DNA of 64,000 bases from Azospirillum sp. TSO22-1. GTDB taxonomy: Bacteria; Pseudomonadota; Alphaproteobacteria; Azospirillales; Azospirillaceae. The stretch is from the NCBI RefSeq assembly GCF_003116015.1, contig NZ_LGQZ01000057.1, forward strand, positions 1 to 64,000, given 5' to 3'. Below, in pieces: positions 9,701-17,951 of this stretch. The stretch's first letter is position 1, and each line of letters opens with the position of its first letter. Under the pieces are notes generated by a model, which saw only the letters and a program-made list of their open reading frames with translations, had not been told where the DNA came from and did no database searches. The position numbers were made by a program, and so were the translations under genes.

Positions 9701-12700
9701 CCGGGAACCTGACGCTCAGCGAGAGCCTGACGGTCAACGCCGATTCGGCGAACGGCTGGATCGTTCAGGACGGCACCAAGACCATCACCCTCAATTCCGG
9801 CACCACGCTGACCGTCACCAACAGCACCGGGACGGTGACGATCAATTCCGTCCTGTCCGGGGCGGGCGGCCTGACCAAGGCGGGAGCGGGGACCCTGACG
9901 CTGACCGGCAACAACAGCTTCACCGGGGCGGCCACGGTGTCGGCGGGAGAGCTGGCGCTCAACGGGACCAGCGGCGCGCTGAACGACAGCGTGTCGGTGA
10001 CGGTGGCTTCCGGCGCGACCATGACCGTTGCGGCCGACGAGACCATCAGCGGGCTGTCCGGCGCCGGCACGGTGGCCCTCGGCACCAGGGAGCTGAAGGT
10101 CGGGACCGACGGCGTCAGCAGCAGCTTCTCCGGCGCGATCACCGGCTCCGGCACCCTGACGCAGGACGGCACCGGCACCCTGACGCTGTCGGGCGCCAAC
10201 GGGACGCAAAGCTGGAAGGTCCAGGTGTACGACGGCACGCTGTCGATCGGCGCTGCCAGCAACATCGGAACCGGATCGGTGGAGCTGAACGGCGCCACGC
10301 TGTCGGTCACCGCCGACGCGACCCTCGCCAACGCGATCACGCTGAACGGCGGCGGCGGCACTGTTTCGGTGGGCTCCGGCACGGCCGTCGCCCTGTCCGG
10401 CAGCCTCACCGGCACCGGATCGCTGACCAAGACCGGCACCGGCACACTGACGCTGTCGAACAACAGCAACAGCTACTCCAGCACCACCGCCGTGTCGGCG
10501 GGCACGCTGCTGGTGACCGGGGCGCTGACCGGCGCCACCACCGTTTCGGTGGCGTCGGGAGCGACACTGGGGGGCACCGGCAGCATCACCACCTCCAACG
10601 CCAACGGGGTGACGATCGACAGCGGCGCCACCCTGGCGCCGGGCGTGGCAGGGACCAACAACGGCATCGGCAAGCTGACCATCAACGGCAACCTGCGGCT
10701 GAGCGGCGGGCTGACGGCCGAGGTCGGCGGCAACGGCGGGGTGGGCGGCACCGACTTCGACCAGGTGGCGGTCAACGGCACCGTCAGCCTGAACGGCGGC
10801 TCCCTCAGCGTCAGCCGGGTCAACAGCTACGCGGCGGCCGACGGGACGGTCTTCCGGATCATCGACAACGACAGCACCGACGCGGTCGGCGGCTCGTCCG
10901 GCACCTTCGGCTCCATCGCCGAGGGCACCGCCACCACCACCAACGGCGACATCTACACCGTCAGCTACGCGTCCGGGACCGGCAACGACGTGACGCTGAC
11001 CTCGGTGGCGACCCCGACGGTGTCGTCGGTGTCGGCGACGACCGCCGACGGCTCCTACAAGGCGGGCGACACCATTGCGATCACCGTTACCTTCAACCGG
11101 TCGGTGATGGTGACCGGCACGCCGACGCTGGCGCTCGGCAACAACAGCCGAACGGCGACCTACAGCAGCGGGTCGGGAACCAGTACGCTGACCTTCACCT
11201 ACACGGTGCAGGCGGGCGACACGTCGGCCGACCTCGACTACGCCTCGGCCTCGGCCCTGTCGCTGAACGGCGGCGGCATCGTCGACAGCCACAGCCTGGC
11301 CGCGCTGCTGACGCTGGCGACGCCGGGCGCGGCGAACTCGCTGGGCGCCAACAAGACCATCGTCATCGACACGACGGCGCCGAGCGCGCCCGGCGCGCCG
11401 GACATGACGGCGGGCACCGACAGCGGCGCCTCCTCGACCGACAACATCACCAGCAACACGACGCCGACCTTCACCGGCACGGCGGAGGCGAACAGCACGG
11501 TCAAGCTGTACGACACCGATGGCTCGACGGTGATCGGCACCGGCACCGCCGACGGGTCGGGCAACTATTCGATCACCGCGTCGACCCTATCGTCGGGAAC
11601 GCACGCCATCACGGCGAAAGCCATCGACGCCGCCGGCAACACCTCCACCGCCTCGTCCAGCCTGTCGGTGACCATCGACGCCACCGCGCCGATGGTGTCG
11701 TCGGTGACCTCCCCGACCGCCGACGGAACCTACAAGGCGGGGGACACCATCTCGATCACGGTGACCTTCTCCGAAGCGGTCACCGTCACCGGTACGCCGA
11801 CGCTGGCGCTCGGCACCGGCCGGACGGCGACCTACAGCAGCGGGGCGGGGACCAGCACGCTGACCTTCACCTACACGGTGCAGGCGGGCGACACGTCGGC
11901 CGACCTCGACTACGCCTCGGCCTCGGCCCTGTCGGGGACGATCGCAGACACGGTCGGTAACAGCGCGACGCTGACCCTGGCGTCGCCGGGTGCCAGCGGA
12001 TCGCTGGGCGCCAACAAGAACATCGTCATCGACACCAGGCCGCCGACCGCGCCCTCGGCACCGGTGCTGGCGCCGGGCTCGGACACCGGCACGTCGAGCA
12101 GCGATCTGGTCACAAACGTCAATCGGCCGACCCTGACCGGTACGGCAGAGCCCGGCTCGACCGTCACCGTCCTGGTCGACGGGGTGCGCAGCGGCACCGC
12201 AACGGCCGGCATCGGCGGAGCCTGGAGCTTCACCCCCTCCACCGCTCTCGCCGACGGAGTGCGGACGATCACGACAATGGCAACCGATGCGGCCGGCAAC
12301 GTCGGCCTGACCTCGCCGGCACTGGCGCTGACCATCGACACGACACCGCCCGCACTGTCGGCCCCCGGCCTCGCCGCCGGATCCGACGACGGGACCTCCA
12401 CCAGTGACCGGATCACCAGCGTGACGCGACCGACCCTGACCGGCACCTCCGAGGCCGGCAATACGGTCAGTGTCATCCTCGACGGGAGCGTGATCGGCAC
12501 GACGACGGCGGGAGCCGACGGAACCTGGAGCTTCACCGTCGCCACGGCCCTGGCCAACGGTAACCACAGCGTCCAGGCGGCATCGACCGACCGGGCCGGC
12601 AACACCGCCTGGTCGTCCAGCCAGACCTTCACCGTGTCGGTCAACAACGCGGTGACGGTGGCGCCCACCACCACTACGACGACCTCGACGACGGGCTCCG

Positions 12701-13617
12701 GCAACGGCCCATCCTCCAACACTTCGTCTTCCAGCTCTTCCACCAGTTTGACGGGCGGCTTGACGGGCAACGGGTCGTCCGGCATGCCGTCGCTGTCAAG
12801 CGGCAGCGGATCGTCGAGCAGCGACACCGGTCGCTCGGTGACGCTGGGCAGCGTCGGCGGCAGTTCGTCGAGCAGCGACGCCGGCCGTTCGGTGACGTTG
12901 AGCAGCGTCGGCGGCCAGAGCAGCGGCGGTTCCAGCAGCAGTTCGAGCGGCCTGTCGGGCGACACCGGCAGCATCGGCTCCAGCGGTGGGAATGGCTTGG
13001 GAGGCGCGCTGGGCGCCAGCCTGGGCGGGAGTCTCGGAGGCGGTGGTTTCGGGGGAGGGAACCTCGGCGGTCTCGGTGCGGGCACCGGAGCGCTGGGCGG
13101 CAGCGTTGGCGGTCCAGGCACTGGAATGGGCACCGGACCCGGGACCGGTGCGGGGCTTGGCACGGGCAATGGAGAGACACGCCAGACCGGTAACGGTACG
13201 CCCGGCGCTACGGCTCCCGGCACCACGTCCAACCAAGGGCAGGGGCAGAACCAGGGGAACCCGGCAGCCGGTGCAGGCCAGGGCGGCAACCAGCCGAACG
13301 GCCAGCCGCAAAATCAGAACCAACCCCAGAATCAGCCCCAACCCCAGAATCAGCCCCAGAACCAACCCCAAAATCAGCCGAACGGCACACCCGCAAACAA
13401 CCAGGGCAGCGACCAGGGAGGGACCGACAGCGCGCCGGATGGGAGTGCGCAGCCGCAGGGCCGTGGCACCGGCGAACGCACCGACGCCGTCCCTGCAGGC
13501 CGCTCCGCTCCGGGCTTCGCCCATCAGGTTGCCCGTGCCCATGGCGGTCCGGCCGACGCTTCGGCTCTGCTGGCGGCGCTTGCCAACCATATCCTGCCCG
13601 GCAGCCGGGCCGCCTGA
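6778..13617 (+). CDS. Giant repetitive surface protein with LEPR N-terminal motif and DUF4347 domain
   Basis: 2,279 residues. The short basic N-terminus carries LEPRFMFDAAG (residues 35-45), the motif found at the start of many large secreted repeat proteins. DUF4347 spans about 125-288 (VMFIDPT, AHGSAGRFALG, LIYACNTG). FG-GAP/VCBS-like Asp-rich calcium loops (DFDGDGD repeated) span about 316-631. A bacterial Ig-like region follows (~641-761), then autotransporter-associated beta repeats (LTKAGAGTLTLTGNNSFTG, ~1029-1255) and five Ig-like modules (~1419-1958). The end is a Ser/Gly-rich stalk and an Asn/Gln/Pro tract near 2152-2208. There is no classical signal peptide, no GGxGxD RTX repeats and no C-terminal beta-barrel. 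Export is therefore expected through the downstream TolC/HlyD/M50 set. The likely role is adhesion or biofilm matrix. Confidence 0.9.
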   Translation: MTDLTASQAKSPRAGQPGKRGAVSNRIIANRIIALEPRFMFDAAGVAVASEGAGQHDAASPQADHTQPAADPAFLDVLAQSVPAAAARPDTAPARAADAPVAAPPVADSAPAAAPAPDGAGRHEVMFIDPTVAHYETLVEGARPGVEVVVLDPSRDGLVQMADYLNGRSGIDSVQIMAHGSAGRFALGAVDVNAGTLETHGAELAAIGRALAEHGDILIYACNTGAGIDGQAFVIDLAAATGADVAASGDNTGAAALGGNWALETRAGTIESTVALTAQAQDGYDALMTATFTFQTGTANPVSTMGTVGTKTFIAADFDGDGDNDFIFRNNSTSPTGVDFWRNSGGVFTRFSGAVSGNPFSSITWSGPNSTALAAGFSPFSMVATDVDGDGDIDVVNMASANGKGIWLNNSGIFTYATNSPTLPTVTANTQSVAGDFDGDGDIDVILRNQTAAPSGVDFWRNDGGTFTKISGNVSANPFSAITFAASAPNFDARFMAAGDVDGDGDIDVINMTGSANPGRGIWLNNSGVFSIVSAGSLPTASASGQFAAGDFDGDGDTDIAFRNGSGTGIDFYRASGGTFALASSASPFSAIIFCGGANANFNYDLMTTVDIDGDGDLDIANLASSAGRGTFLNNLTPPQLTSVVVGGVTVNNVDNPTGASLTPTITLTFNKSIQSAGTGTISIRDYGTGTLVGSAITATDTSKVSGVGSGSTITITPGVTLSGGTRYYLQIDKGAFFDSDGATLGRVDMINNATMGLTSKTLFDFTTNAVPTLDLNGAGSSGTGNTVTLAGAAGGLVDATATAGDTENDSATWNGATLTVKRTATAGTANGAWSSDVFGFTGASGITISSGDLKSGSTTIGTATNSGGTLSITFNSSATTALVTSVVKGVTYSNSTPAGNATVTFALTDGSGNSTSADVSVTSSDIYVTTTTDSATVDVTGGVSFSEAVAIANAQSGADTLIMGSGFTGAMTLAGNLTLSESLTVNADSANGWIVQDGTKTITLNSGTTLTVTNSTGTVTINSVLSGAGGLTKAGAGTLTLTGNNSFTGAATVSAGELALNGTSGALNDSVSVTVASGATMTVAADETISGLSGAGTVALGTRELKVGTDGVSSSFSGAITGSGTLTQDGTGTLTLSGANGTQSWKVQVYDGTLSIGAASNIGTGSVELNGATLSVTADATLANAITLNGGGGTVSVGSGTAVALSGSLTGTGSLTKTGTGTLTLSNNSNSYSSTTAVSAGTLLVTGALTGATTVSVASGATLGGTGSITTSNANGVTIDSGATLAPGVAGTNNGIGKLTINGNLRLSGGLTAEVGGNGGVGGTDFDQVAVNGTVSLNGGSLSVSRVNSYAAADGTVFRIIDNDSTDAVGGSSGTFGSIAEGTATTTNGDIYTVSYASGTGNDVTLTSVATPTVSSVSATTADGSYKAGDTIAITVTFNRSVMVTGTPTLALGNNSRTATYSSGSGTSTLTFTYTVQAGDTSADLDYASASALSLNGGGIVDSHSLAALLTLATPGAANSLGANKTIVIDTTAPSAPGAPDMTAGTDSGASSTDNITSNTTPTFTGTAEANSTVKLYDTDGSTVIGTGTADGSGNYSITASTLSSGTHAITAKAIDAAGNTSTASSSLSVTIDATAPMVSSVTSPTADGTYKAGDTISITVTFSEAVTVTGTPTLALGTGRTATYSSGAGTSTLTFTYTVQAGDTSADLDYASASALSGTIADTVGNSATLTLASPGASGSLGANKNIVIDTRPPTAPSAPVLAPGSDTGTSSSDLVTNVNRPTLTGTAEPGSTVTVLVDGVRSGTATAGIGGAWSFTPSTALADGVRTITTMATDAAGNVGLTSPALALTIDTTPPALSAPGLAAGSDDGTSTSDRITSVTRPTLTGTSEAGNTVSVILDGSVIGTTTAGADGTWSFTVATALANGNHSVQAASTDRAGNTAWSSSQTFTVSVNNAVTVAPTTTTTTSTTGSGNGPSSNTSSSSSSTSLTGGLTGNGSSGMPSLSSGSGSSSSDTGRSVTLGSVGGSSSSSDAGRSVTLSSVGGQSSGGSSSSSSGLSGDTGSIGSSGGNGLGGALGASLGGSLGGGGFGGGNLGGLGAGTGALGGSVGGPGTGMGTGPGTGAGLGTGNGETRQTGNGTPGATAPGTTSNQGQGQNQGNPAAGAGQGGNQPNGQPQNQNQPQNQPQPQNQPQNQPQNQPNGTPANNQGSDQGGTDSAPDGSAQPQGRGTGERTDAVPAGRSAPGFAHQVARAHGGPADASALLAALANHILPGSRAA
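11032..11942 (+). repeat. Tandem Ig-like module repeats inside the surface protein gene
   Basis: Two homologous modules begin near 11032 and 11698. Their last ~74 bases (11190-11263 and 11856-11930) are almost identical in DNA and encode LTFTYTVQAGDTSADLDYAS in both copies. Different Ig-like modules lie between and after them. Recombination between the identical tracts would delete about 666 bases (222 codons) in frame. Confidence 0.75.
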
Positions 13618-13683
13618 TGTCCGACCCAAAGCTCCAAGCAACGAAACCTCGGAGATCGAACTCCGGGGACACTCAGCTCACGG

Positions 13684-13706
13684 GGCTGCGTGCCGCAGCC
13701 TTTTTT
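13684..13706 (+). terminator. Intrinsic terminator after the surface protein gene
   Basis: GGCTGCG (13684-13690) and CGCAGCC (13694-13700) form a 7-bp stem with a TGC loop, followed directly by six Ts. It separates the giant gene from the export genes, so read-through or an internal promoter must supply the downstream operon. Confidence 0.8.
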
Positions 13707-13747
13707 CCCGCCGCCGCCTCACCCTGCCAGACGGACGTGCCCGCCCC

Positions 13748-15721
13748 ATGAAGATTCTGCCCGCCCGCTCTCTCCGCTACCGGCTGTCACCGGTGGTTCC
13801 GATCGCTGTGCTGTCGGCCTCCCTGTTGGCCGCCGGCTGTGCGATCAAGCCCGAACCCCTGTCGGCGGAGGAGAATCTGGCCCGGGTGCGCAAGGACCTC
13901 AGCGTCGTGCTCGCCCCCCAGGAACCGGTGTCCAAGCCGATCTCGATGCACGAGGCGATGGCCCGCGCCATCAAGTACAACCTCGATGAGCGCGTGAAGA
14001 TCATGGAGACGGCGGTGGCCAGCCAGCAGCTGGACCTGTCGCAGTACGACATGCTGCCGCGGGTGGTGGCGTCGGCCGGCTATGCCGGGCGCAACAACGA
14101 CGCCGGGTCGGAAAGCCTGAACTTGGTCACCGGCCGGCGCACCGGCGAGAGCACGACGGCGGTCGACCGCCACCGCCGCACCAGCGACCTTGGATTCACC
14201 TGGAACGTGCTGGACTTCGGGGTCAGCTACCTGCGGGCTCGGCAGAACGCCAATCTGGTGCTGATCGCCGACGAGCGCCGTCGCCGGGTGGTGCAGGGCA
14301 TCCTGCAGGACGTGCGCACCGCCTATTGGCGTGCGGTGGCGGCGATGCGGCTGCTGGAGCGCATCGCACCGCTGGAGAAGCGGGTCGAAGGCGCCCGCCA
14401 CGACGCCCGCACGTTGGAAGCCTTGCGCCTCCAGGCACCACTGCAGGCGCTCGGCTACACCCGCTCCCTGGTGGAGACGCTGCGCCAGCTGCAGTCGCTG
14501 CGGCGCGAGCTGGTGGCGTCGAAGTCGCAGCTCGGCGCGCTGATGGGGCTGCCGCCGGGCGAGCCCTTCGAGGTCGAACTGCCGCCGCTGGACACGCTGA
14601 AGACGCCGCCCAAGCTCAACCTCGATGTCGAGGCGCTGGAGACCTATGCGCTGCTGAACCGGCCGGAACTGCTGGAGGAGAGCTACAACCAGCGCATTTC
14701 GGCGGATGAGACCTGGCGGTCGCTGCTGAGGCTGCTGCCGGGAATCGACGTCAATGCCGCCCTGCGTTACGACAGCAACAGCTTCCTGGTGAACCAGCGC
14801 TGGGCCGATTATGGGGCGCGGATCAGCTGGAACCTGATCAACATTGTCTCGGCGCCGGCCACCAAGTCCTACGCCGAGGCGCAGGAGGATCTGGTGGCGT
14901 TCCGCCGGCAGGCGCTGAGTGTGGCGGTGCTGAGCCAGGTGCGGGTGGCGATGCTGCAGTTCCGCGAATTGCACCAGGAGTTCGGCCTGACGGCGGAACA
15001 GGCGGACCTCGACGACCGCATCCGCACGCAATACGCCAACAGCGGCGAGGCCGGGCAGATCGGCGAGCTTGGGGTGATCCAGGCCGAGGTGATGGCCCTT
15101 CTGTCGGATCTGCGGCGCGATCTGGTGTTTGCCGACCTGCACAACGCCTATGCCCGGGTGATGGTGTCAGCGGGCGTCGATCCGCTGCCCGACAACATGG
15201 TGCCGTCGACCGATCTCGCGAGCCTCACCAAGGCCATCGACCAGGGGCTGGACAGCTGGCAGGGCCGCGCCAACAGCGTGCTGCGCGTCAAGGACCTCGT
15301 CCAGAAGGAGCCCGCTCCTCAGAAGGGTGCTGCGAATCCCGAGCCTCAGCCGGCCGCGGCCGCGCCCGTGGCGGAGGTGGCGGCCCTGCCGGCTCCGGCG
15401 GCCGCGACCGGCTCGTTCTCGCCGACCATACAGGTCGATCTCGGGGCCTACACAAGCCACAAGCTGGCGCAGCTCGATTGGGATACCATCGCCAAACGCC
15501 TGGGGGCGGGGGCCGAGGGCAAGGACGCCCTGTTCCTCACCTCCCGGCGCAGCGTCGACGGTCAGACGATCGTGCAGTTGCGGGTTCGCGGCTTCAACAA
15601 CCGCGCCGCAGCGGAGCGTTTCTGTAAGGGCGTGAGGGGCAAGCAGCAGGAATGCATCATTCTCACCGTTACGGCCATGCAGGCTCTGCCGCTATCCCCG
15701 GCGTCCGTGGCGCTGTCGTGA
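13748..15721 (+). CDS. TolC-family outer-membrane lipoprotein with C-terminal SPOR domain
   Basis: 657 residues from ATG 13748. The N-terminus is a lipoprotein signal with lipobox LLAAGC near residue 32. Two TolC/OEP repeats follow (ISMHEAMARAIKYNLDERVK; then LNLDVEALETYALLNRPELLEESYNQRI), with long coiled helices typical of trimeric outer-membrane channels. After a Pro/Ala linker, the last ~80 residues look like a SPOR domain (TIQVDLGAYTSHKLAQLDWD to RAAAERFCKGVRGKQQECII). SPOR domains bind denuded peptidoglycan. Fusion of SPOR to TolC is unusual and would anchor the channel to the wall or septum. The stop overlaps the next start (GTGA), so it is coupled to the HlyD adaptor. Confidence 0.88.
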   Translation: MKILPARSLRYRLSPVVPIAVLSASLLAAGCAIKPEPLSAEENLARVRKDLSVVLAPQEPVSKPISMHEAMARAIKYNLDERVKIMETAVASQQLDLSQYDMLPRVVASAGYAGRNNDAGSESLNLVTGRRTGESTTAVDRHRRTSDLGFTWNVLDFGVSYLRARQNANLVLIADERRRRVVQGILQDVRTAYWRAVAAMRLLERIAPLEKRVEGARHDARTLEALRLQAPLQALGYTRSLVETLRQLQSLRRELVASKSQLGALMGLPPGEPFEVELPPLDTLKTPPKLNLDVEALETYALLNRPELLEESYNQRISADETWRSLLRLLPGIDVNAALRYDSNSFLVNQRWADYGARISWNLINIVSAPATKSYAEAQEDLVAFRRQALSVAVLSQVRVAMLQFRELHQEFGLTAEQADLDDRIRTQYANSGEAGQIGELGVIQAEVMALLSDLRRDLVFADLHNAYARVMVSAGVDPLPDNMVPSTDLASLTKAIDQGLDSWQGRANSVLRVKDLVQKEPAPQKGAANPEPQPAAAAPVAEVAALPAPAAATGSFSPTIQVDLGAYTSHKLAQLDWDTIAKRLGAGAEGKDALFLTSRRSVDGQTIVQLRVRGFNNRAAAERFCKGVRGKQQECIILTVTAMQALPLSPASVALS

Positions 15722-16545
15722 TTGGGAATCGGGCGCCTGCCGCGGCGTGCACGCGCGCCCTGCTGGGGGCCGCCATCCTGTCGGTCGGCCTGATGGCCCC
15801 GGCCTTTGCCCCGGCCTCTGCCCAGGACGCAAGCCAGGGGCAGGTGCGGGCCCTGATCGAAGCGCGGCGTCATGCGGTGCTGTCGGCCGAAATTCCCGGC
15901 CGCATCGCCCGCATGGCGGTCGATGCCGGGCAGGGCTTCAAGGCCGGCGACGTGCTGATCGCCTTCGACTGCGCCAGCTATCAGGCCGAGCTGGACGCTG
16001 CCCGCGCCCAGCTCAACGCCGCCGATGTGACGGTGCGGGTCAACCGTCGGCTCAACAGCCTGCGCTCGATCGGTGAGGCCGAAGTGCAGCTGGCCGAGGC
16101 CAAGGCGCAGGTCGCCCGTGCCGACGTCCGCAAGTCCGAAATCCAGACCCGCCGTTGCGAGATCAAGGCCCCGTTCGACGGGCGTGTGGTCGAGCGCCGC
16201 ATCCAGGAGCATGAGTCGGTTCCTGCCGGCACCCCGCTGCTGGAGATCCTGTCCGACCGCGACCTGAAGGTCGAGCTGATCGTGCCGTCTTCCTGGCTGG
16301 TCTGGCTGAAGTCGGGGCAGCGCTTCGACCTGCGGGTCGACGAGACCGGCGCCACCCTGCCCGGGGAGGTGGTGCAGCCCGGTGCCAAGGTCGATCCGGC
16401 GAGCCAATCGGTGAAGATCACCGCCCGTCTGGTCGGCGGCGATTCAGCGCTCATCGCCGGCCTCACCGCTGGAATGAGCGGCACGGCGATCTTCCCTCCG
16501 GCGGTCTTGTCCGCGCTGCCGACCAAGGCCGGTGCGGCGCCATGA
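15718..16545 (+). CDS. HlyD/RND-type periplasmic adaptor
   Basis: 275 residues from the GTG at 15718, which overlaps the previous stop. The frame is open from 15652, but the GTG gives a well-formed signal peptide (ALLGAAILSVGLMAPAFA, cleavage near ASAQ). A lipoyl-like half-motif (IPGRIARMAVDAGQGFKAGD) is followed by a short helical hairpin (ELDAARAQLNAADVTV) and the second lipoyl half (CEIKAPFDGRVVERRIQEHE). A beta-barrel end completes it. The hairpin is short, as in RND-type rather than type I secretion adaptors. It should bridge the TolC channel to an inner-membrane partner. It overlaps the next gene by ATGA. Confidence 0.88.
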   Translation: MIGNRAPAAACTRALLGAAILSVGLMAPAFAPASAQDASQGQVRALIEARRHAVLSAEIPGRIARMAVDAGQGFKAGDVLIAFDCASYQAELDAARAQLNAADVTVRVNRRLNSLRSIGEAEVQLAEAKAQVARADVRKSEIQTRRCEIKAPFDGRVVERRIQEHESVPAGTPLLEILSDRDLKVELIVPSSWLVWLKSGQRFDLRVDETGATLPGEVVQPGAKVDPASQSVKITARLVGGDSALIAGLTAGMSGTAIFPPAVLSALPTKAGAAP

Positions 16546-17948
16546 GCGCGGCGTCGGTGGAGGCGCCGTCGATGATGGACGAGGCCGCGCATCCGCTGAA
16601 CGGCCTTCTTATGCTGCTGGAGTTGCAGCGGCAGGCGCGGCGGGCGGCGAGCACGCCCGAGTTGCGCTACCACATCGTCAACCAGACCCGTCGGCTGATC
16701 GCCTACCGGCAGGCCGCCTTTCTGACCCTGCCCCCGAGCTTGCCCGGTCGCGGCCGTCCGACGCTGGAAGCGGTGTCGAACATCGCCGTGCTGGAGCCGG
16801 ACGCCCCCTTCGCCCGCTGGCTGGAGGATGCGGTCCGCGCCGTTGCCGCCCGGGACGCGGGCGGGGTGGAGGCCATGGCTGTCCGGATCGTCGATCCCTC
16901 CGTTCTGCCACCGGCAATCCGTGGCGCCTGGGGGGAATGGGGGCCGGCGCAGGTGCTGTGGTGCCCGCTCGCCGGTCCGGACGGCAAGCCGCTGGCCGGG
17001 CTGTGGCTGGGCCGCGACGATCCCTGGACCGAAGGCGAGATCCTGCTGCTCGGCCAACTGGCGGAATGCTATGGCCATGCCTGGTGGGCGCTCTCCGGCA
17101 AGCGGACGCGGCGGCGCGGCTTGCGGCGGCTGATGCTGCCGTTGCTGGTGCTGCTGGGGATCGGCGGCGTGCTGTCCCTGCCGGTGCCGATGTCCACCCT
17201 GGCCCCGGCCGAGATCCGGTCGAGCGCCCCGGTCATCGTCGCAGCCCCGCTGGACGGTGTGATCGAGCGCTTTCACGTTCAGCCCAACGAGCCGGTGACC
17301 GTCGGGCAGCCGCTGTTCAGTTTCGAATCCACCGTCCTGCGCAGCCGCTACGAGGTCGCCCGGAAGGGGCTGACCCAGGCCGAGGCGGAGCTGCTGACCG
17401 CCAGCCAGGCCGCTTTCGCCGATCCCCAGACCAAGGCCCGCGTTGCCCAACTCCGCGCCCAGGTCGAACTGCGCCGCGCCGAGATGGCTCTTGCCCGCGA
17501 TCTGCTGGACCGGGTGACGGTGAAGGCGGAGCGTGCCGGCCTCGCCGTCTTCACCGACGTCAACGACTGGCTCGGCAAGCCGGTGACGGTCGGCGAGCGG
17601 GTGCTGACCCTGGCCGACCCCGCCGTTCCGGAGATCGACATCCAGGTGGCGGTCGGCGACGCGCTGGTGCTGGAGGAAGGATCGAAGGTCGAGTTGTACC
17701 TCAACGTCGATCCGTTGCGCCCGGTCCATGCCCGGCTGACCCACGCCAGTTACGAGGCCGGGCTCTCGGCCGCCGGCGTGCTGTCCTACCGGGTGAAGGC
17801 GGCGTTGGAGCCGGCTCGGGATCCGGCACAGCCCCCGCCCCGCATCGGTCTGCGCGGCACCGCGAAGATCCTGGGCGAGCGGGTGCCGCTGGCCTTCTAT
17901 CTGTTCCGCCGGCCGCTGGCCATGCTGCGCCAGACGCTGGGGGTGTGA
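16542..17948 (+). CDS. GAF-like domain fused to a HlyD-type membrane adaptor
   Basis: 468 residues. The cytoplasmic N-terminal ~180 residues have the length and pattern of a GAF-like domain (LRYHIVNQTRRLIAYRQAAF, VLWCPLAGPDGKPLAGLWLG). One membrane helix follows at about 197-215 (LMLPLLVLLGIGGVLSLPVP). The periplasmic part has lipoyl halves (IVAAPLDGVIERFHVQPNE; KAERAGLAVFTDVNDWLGKP), a hairpin near 270-320 and a beta-barrel. So a possible cytoplasmic sensor or dimerisation module is physically joined to a membrane-fusion adaptor. The start overlaps the previous stop (ATGA) and the M50 gene follows after 3 bases. The GAF assignment is by pattern only. Confidence 0.8.
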   Translation: MSAASVEAPSMMDEAAHPLNGLLMLLELQRQARRAASTPELRYHIVNQTRRLIAYRQAAFLTLPPSLPGRGRPTLEAVSNIAVLEPDAPFARWLEDAVRAVAARDAGGVEAMAVRIVDPSVLPPAIRGAWGEWGPAQVLWCPLAGPDGKPLAGLWLGRDDPWTEGEILLLGQLAECYGHAWWALSGKRTRRRGLRRLMLPLLVLLGIGGVLSLPVPMSTLAPAEIRSSAPVIVAAPLDGVIERFHVQPNEPVTVGQPLFSFESTVLRSRYEVARKGLTQAEAELLTASQAAFADPQTKARVAQLRAQVELRRAEMALARDLLDRVTVKAERAGLAVFTDVNDWLGKPVTVGERVLTLADPAVPEIDIQVAVGDALVLEEGSKVELYLNVDPLRPVHARLTHASYEAGLSAAGVLSYRVKAALEPARDPAQPPPRIGLRGTAKILGERVPLAFYLFRRPLAMLRQTLGV

Positions 17949-17951
17949 GAC

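Noticed and set aside
6730..11292. 1,520-codon open frame opposite the giant surface protein gene
   Set aside because: It mirrors the repeats of the real gene and encodes His/Arg/Gly-rich text without any domain.
8559..11960. Long plus-strand frame inside the surface protein gene
   Set aside because: Another frame of the same repeats; product is His/Arg/Gln-rich with no start signal.
12661..13617. C-terminal RTX repeats or autotransporter barrel in the surface protein
   Set aside because: I looked for GGxGxD nonapeptides and for an aromatic-ended barrel; only Ser/Gly and Asn/Gln/Pro tracts are present. The passenger-type beta repeats alone do not make it an autotransporter.
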